This document shows positions 62,583 to 64,000 of a stretch of DNA of 64,000 nucleotides, piece after piece (positions within the stretch are counted from its first letter, which is position 1; every line of letters begins with the position of its first letter). The position numbers and the translations under genes were made by a program. The stretch lies in contig NZ_BMDJ01000009.1 of the NCBI RefSeq assembly GCF_014635725.1, forward strand, positions 62,001 through 126,000, read 5' to 3'. The notes below the pieces were generated by a model. It saw only the letters and a list, made by a program, of their open reading frames with translations, did no database searches and was not told where the DNA came from. Source of the stretch: Pedobacter mendelii. Lineage in GTDB: Bacteria; Bacteroidota; Bacteroidia; Sphingobacteriales; Sphingobacteriaceae.

Positions 62583-64000
62583 TTAATAATTGTTTTTGTA
62601 AAACTCCAGATACTCGCTTATACGATTCCTATCTGATAGTTTTTCGAAATTTTCTTTACTGATGATAAAGCTTTTGTACTTTGTAACAGGCACTTTCATT
62701 ATGTTTTTTAACTGCCCTTTTATGCTTTCTTCATAAATTTTTGCATCTTCCAAATCAACAAAGCTGGTTACGTAAATCAGTTGGTCATCATCTAACTCTA
62801 CCAATTTATGGGCCAAATCATTATCGGGATAATTTCCACGATTAAACTGACCAATTCCAAATCTCGAAGAGCTCAAAGTTAAGGAAGCATCGGCAACATC
62901 TATAACATAATAGTAAGTATTTGATGTAGCGGTGCTGAATATGCTTGCCGGTTTTTCTGTTTCTATCTTATTGTCTTTAGGTTTTTCGACTTGCTTTATA
63001 ATTGCTTCGGCTGATTTATTAACGTCAGCAGCATTTATATTTTCAATTGGTTTTGGTTTTACATCTTCAGGTTTTGCCTGATTAACAAAACGAGGCTCAT
63101 TAGAATCAAAATCAATTAGGGCAATTGGTCTCTGCTTAAATTCCTCAAGATTTGCTTGTATATATTTAAGGTGATCTTTAACTAGAGGCACTATAATCAA
63201 ATCATTTGGATAAAGCGTTGTAATCAAATTGAATTCTGTTAAAAGCGCATCAATTTTTGATGTTCTTCCTACTGCAATTGCTTTCAAATAGGCATATTGT
63301 GGTGCTAAATCATTTGCCGGATAAGTCTTAATGTTTTCATCTGCCTGTTTAACAACATCTCCATAGTCTTTTTTAGCATAAGCATCAAAAGTGCGGTTGT
63401 AATTTGCATTTATCACGTTTTCAAGCTCATCTTGTTTAGCTGAATATGAAGGATCGAGAATGGTTTTTGCAAAATTCGATTCAGGAAACTTTGTTAACAC
63501 CAATTGGCGATATTCATTAGATTTACCTTCTTCGATGCCTTTATAATTCAAATACAAGCTATAATAAATTGCCACTAGGTGATTGTTTTCAGGAAAACGC
63601 CTAAGCAATTCGAGGTAAACTTTATTTGCTTCATCTTTATCATTTAACTCTTGCTGATAAAAACTTGCAATTTCAAAATAGGCATCAACAATTTTCTGAT
63701 TCGATATTGCCAGTAAATCAGTCGTTACAGGTAGGTTTGCTATAAATCGCTTTTCTAATGACGTTTGGTCAAGCGCAGTAGCCGAATCAGTATTATTAAC
63801 ATTACCAAACCCGTTCGCAACATTACCGCCTGCTAAAATTTGATTATTCTCTTGTGCAGATGAACGGATACTTTGACGCCAGTTATCTTCCAGTTGTCTA
63901 TTTCCCCAACGCTTTTTAAAATCTGCAAAGCCATTGCTAATCGCTGCATTGTTGTTAAAATAAAATGTATTACCGACTCCTGAAGCTGGATTTGCGTTTA
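62583..64000 (-). CDS. TPR protein resembling PorW/SprE, C-terminal part only
   Basis: The reading frame is open from the stop at 62583 to the right edge, so only about 472 C-terminal residues are visible and the start lies outside. The visible part has TPR-like helices near its left end (IVDAYFEIASFYQQELNDKD, then VYLELLRRFPENNHLVAIYY) and ends in a small beta domain (YYYVIDVADASLTL to EYLEFYKNNY). This ending resembles SprE/PorW, a TPR lipoprotein of the type IX secretion system. It is directly followed by a class A PBP gene (1-bp gap). The call would need the missing lipoprotein N-terminus. Confidence 0.72.
   Translation of the reverse strand, partial: NANPASGVGNTFYFNNNAAISNGFADFKKRWGNRQLEDNWRQSIRSSAQENNQILAGGNVANGFGNVNNTDSATALDQTSLEKRFIANLPVTTDLLAISNQKIVDAYFEIASFYQQELNDKDEANKVYLELLRRFPENNHLVAIYYSLYLNYKGIEEGKSNEYRQLVLTKFPESNFAKTILDPSYSAKQDELENVINANYNRTFDAYAKKDYGDVVKQADENIKTYPANDLAPQYAYLKAIAVGRTSKIDALLTEFNLITTLYPNDLIIVPLVKDHLKYIQANLEEFKQRPIALIDFDSNEPRFVNQAKPEDVKPKPIENINAADVNKSAEAIIKQVEKPKDNKIETEKPASIFSTATSNTYYYVIDVADASLTLSSSRFGIGQFNRGNYPDNDLAHKLVELDDDQLIYVTSFVDLEDAKIYEESIKGQLKNIMKVPVTKYKSFIISKENFEKLSDRNRISEYLEFYKNNY

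Noticed and set aside
1..64000. tRNA or rRNA genes, defence islands or integrative elements
   Set aside because: I found no tRNA-like or rRNA-like sequence, and no integrase, transposase, restriction or toxin-antitoxin gene.

Overview
The window comes from an AT-rich member of the Bacteroidetes, most likely a Sphingobacteriaceae of the Pedobacter type. The pointers are a complete gldK-gldL-gldM-gldN gliding/type IX secretion operon, several Bacteroidetes-restricted families (DUF4271, DUF4286), weak Shine-Dalgarno signals, lipoproteins with short signal peptides, and many small intergenic repeats. It is mostly ordinary chromosome. I see no rRNA, tRNA, CRISPR array, prophage or transposase.

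Layout. 0-4 kb: a truncated S41 C-terminal processing protease, MurNAc-6-phosphate etherase (murQ), an unknown protein and a Bax-inhibitor-1 membrane protein. 4-10 kb: a methionine/folate unit in which a SAM-I riboswitch precedes metH, then a four-helix-bundle (S23-type) gene and metF. metH carries an in-frame repeat insertion. 10-16.5 kb: DUF2971, two small unknown or secreted proteins, a secreted GHL10-type glycosidase-like protein, and a Nudix-related (NrtR/AraR-like) regulator divergent from a secreted GH3 glycosidase. 16.7-21.9 kb: thrA-thrB-thrC on the minus strand, preceded by an unannotated Thr/Ile-rich leader peptide and a strong terminator, which together make a classical attenuator. 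21.9-24.8 kb: a patch of dispersed repeats and small AT-rich unknown genes, one apparently frameshifted.

24.8-34.3 kb: rsgA, a two-gene module of unknown function (lipoprotein plus large secreted protein), dtd, a GT39-like membrane glycosyltransferase, a MazG-like pyrophosphohydrolase, DUF4286, and a secreted TPR protein. 34.5-38.8 kb: a three-gene signalling unit of an S9 prolyl-oligopeptidase-like lipoprotein that lacks its catalytic Ser and His, a histidine kinase and an OmpR-type response regulator. 38.9-43.7 kb: metallophosphoesterase, ABC-type ATPase, and a MoxR-like ATPase with a VWA protein. 43.7-51.5 kb: repeats, a PfkB sugar kinase, small enzymes, a JmjC/cupin-like protein next to a DUF3050 protein, a fasciclin protein, an SDR and hemW. 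51.5-58.2 kb: DUF4271, hemD and gldKLMN. 58.3-64 kb: uvrC, a class A penicillin-binding protein, and the C-terminal part of a TPR protein resembling PorW/SprE.

The points most worth a second look are the threonine attenuator, the catalytically dead S9 lipoprotein fused by context to a two-component system, the 60-bp-period repeat insertion in metH, the Nudix-regulator/GH3 divergon with a perfect palindrome, and a recurring intergenic architecture in which a short reiterated word is followed by its reverse complement.
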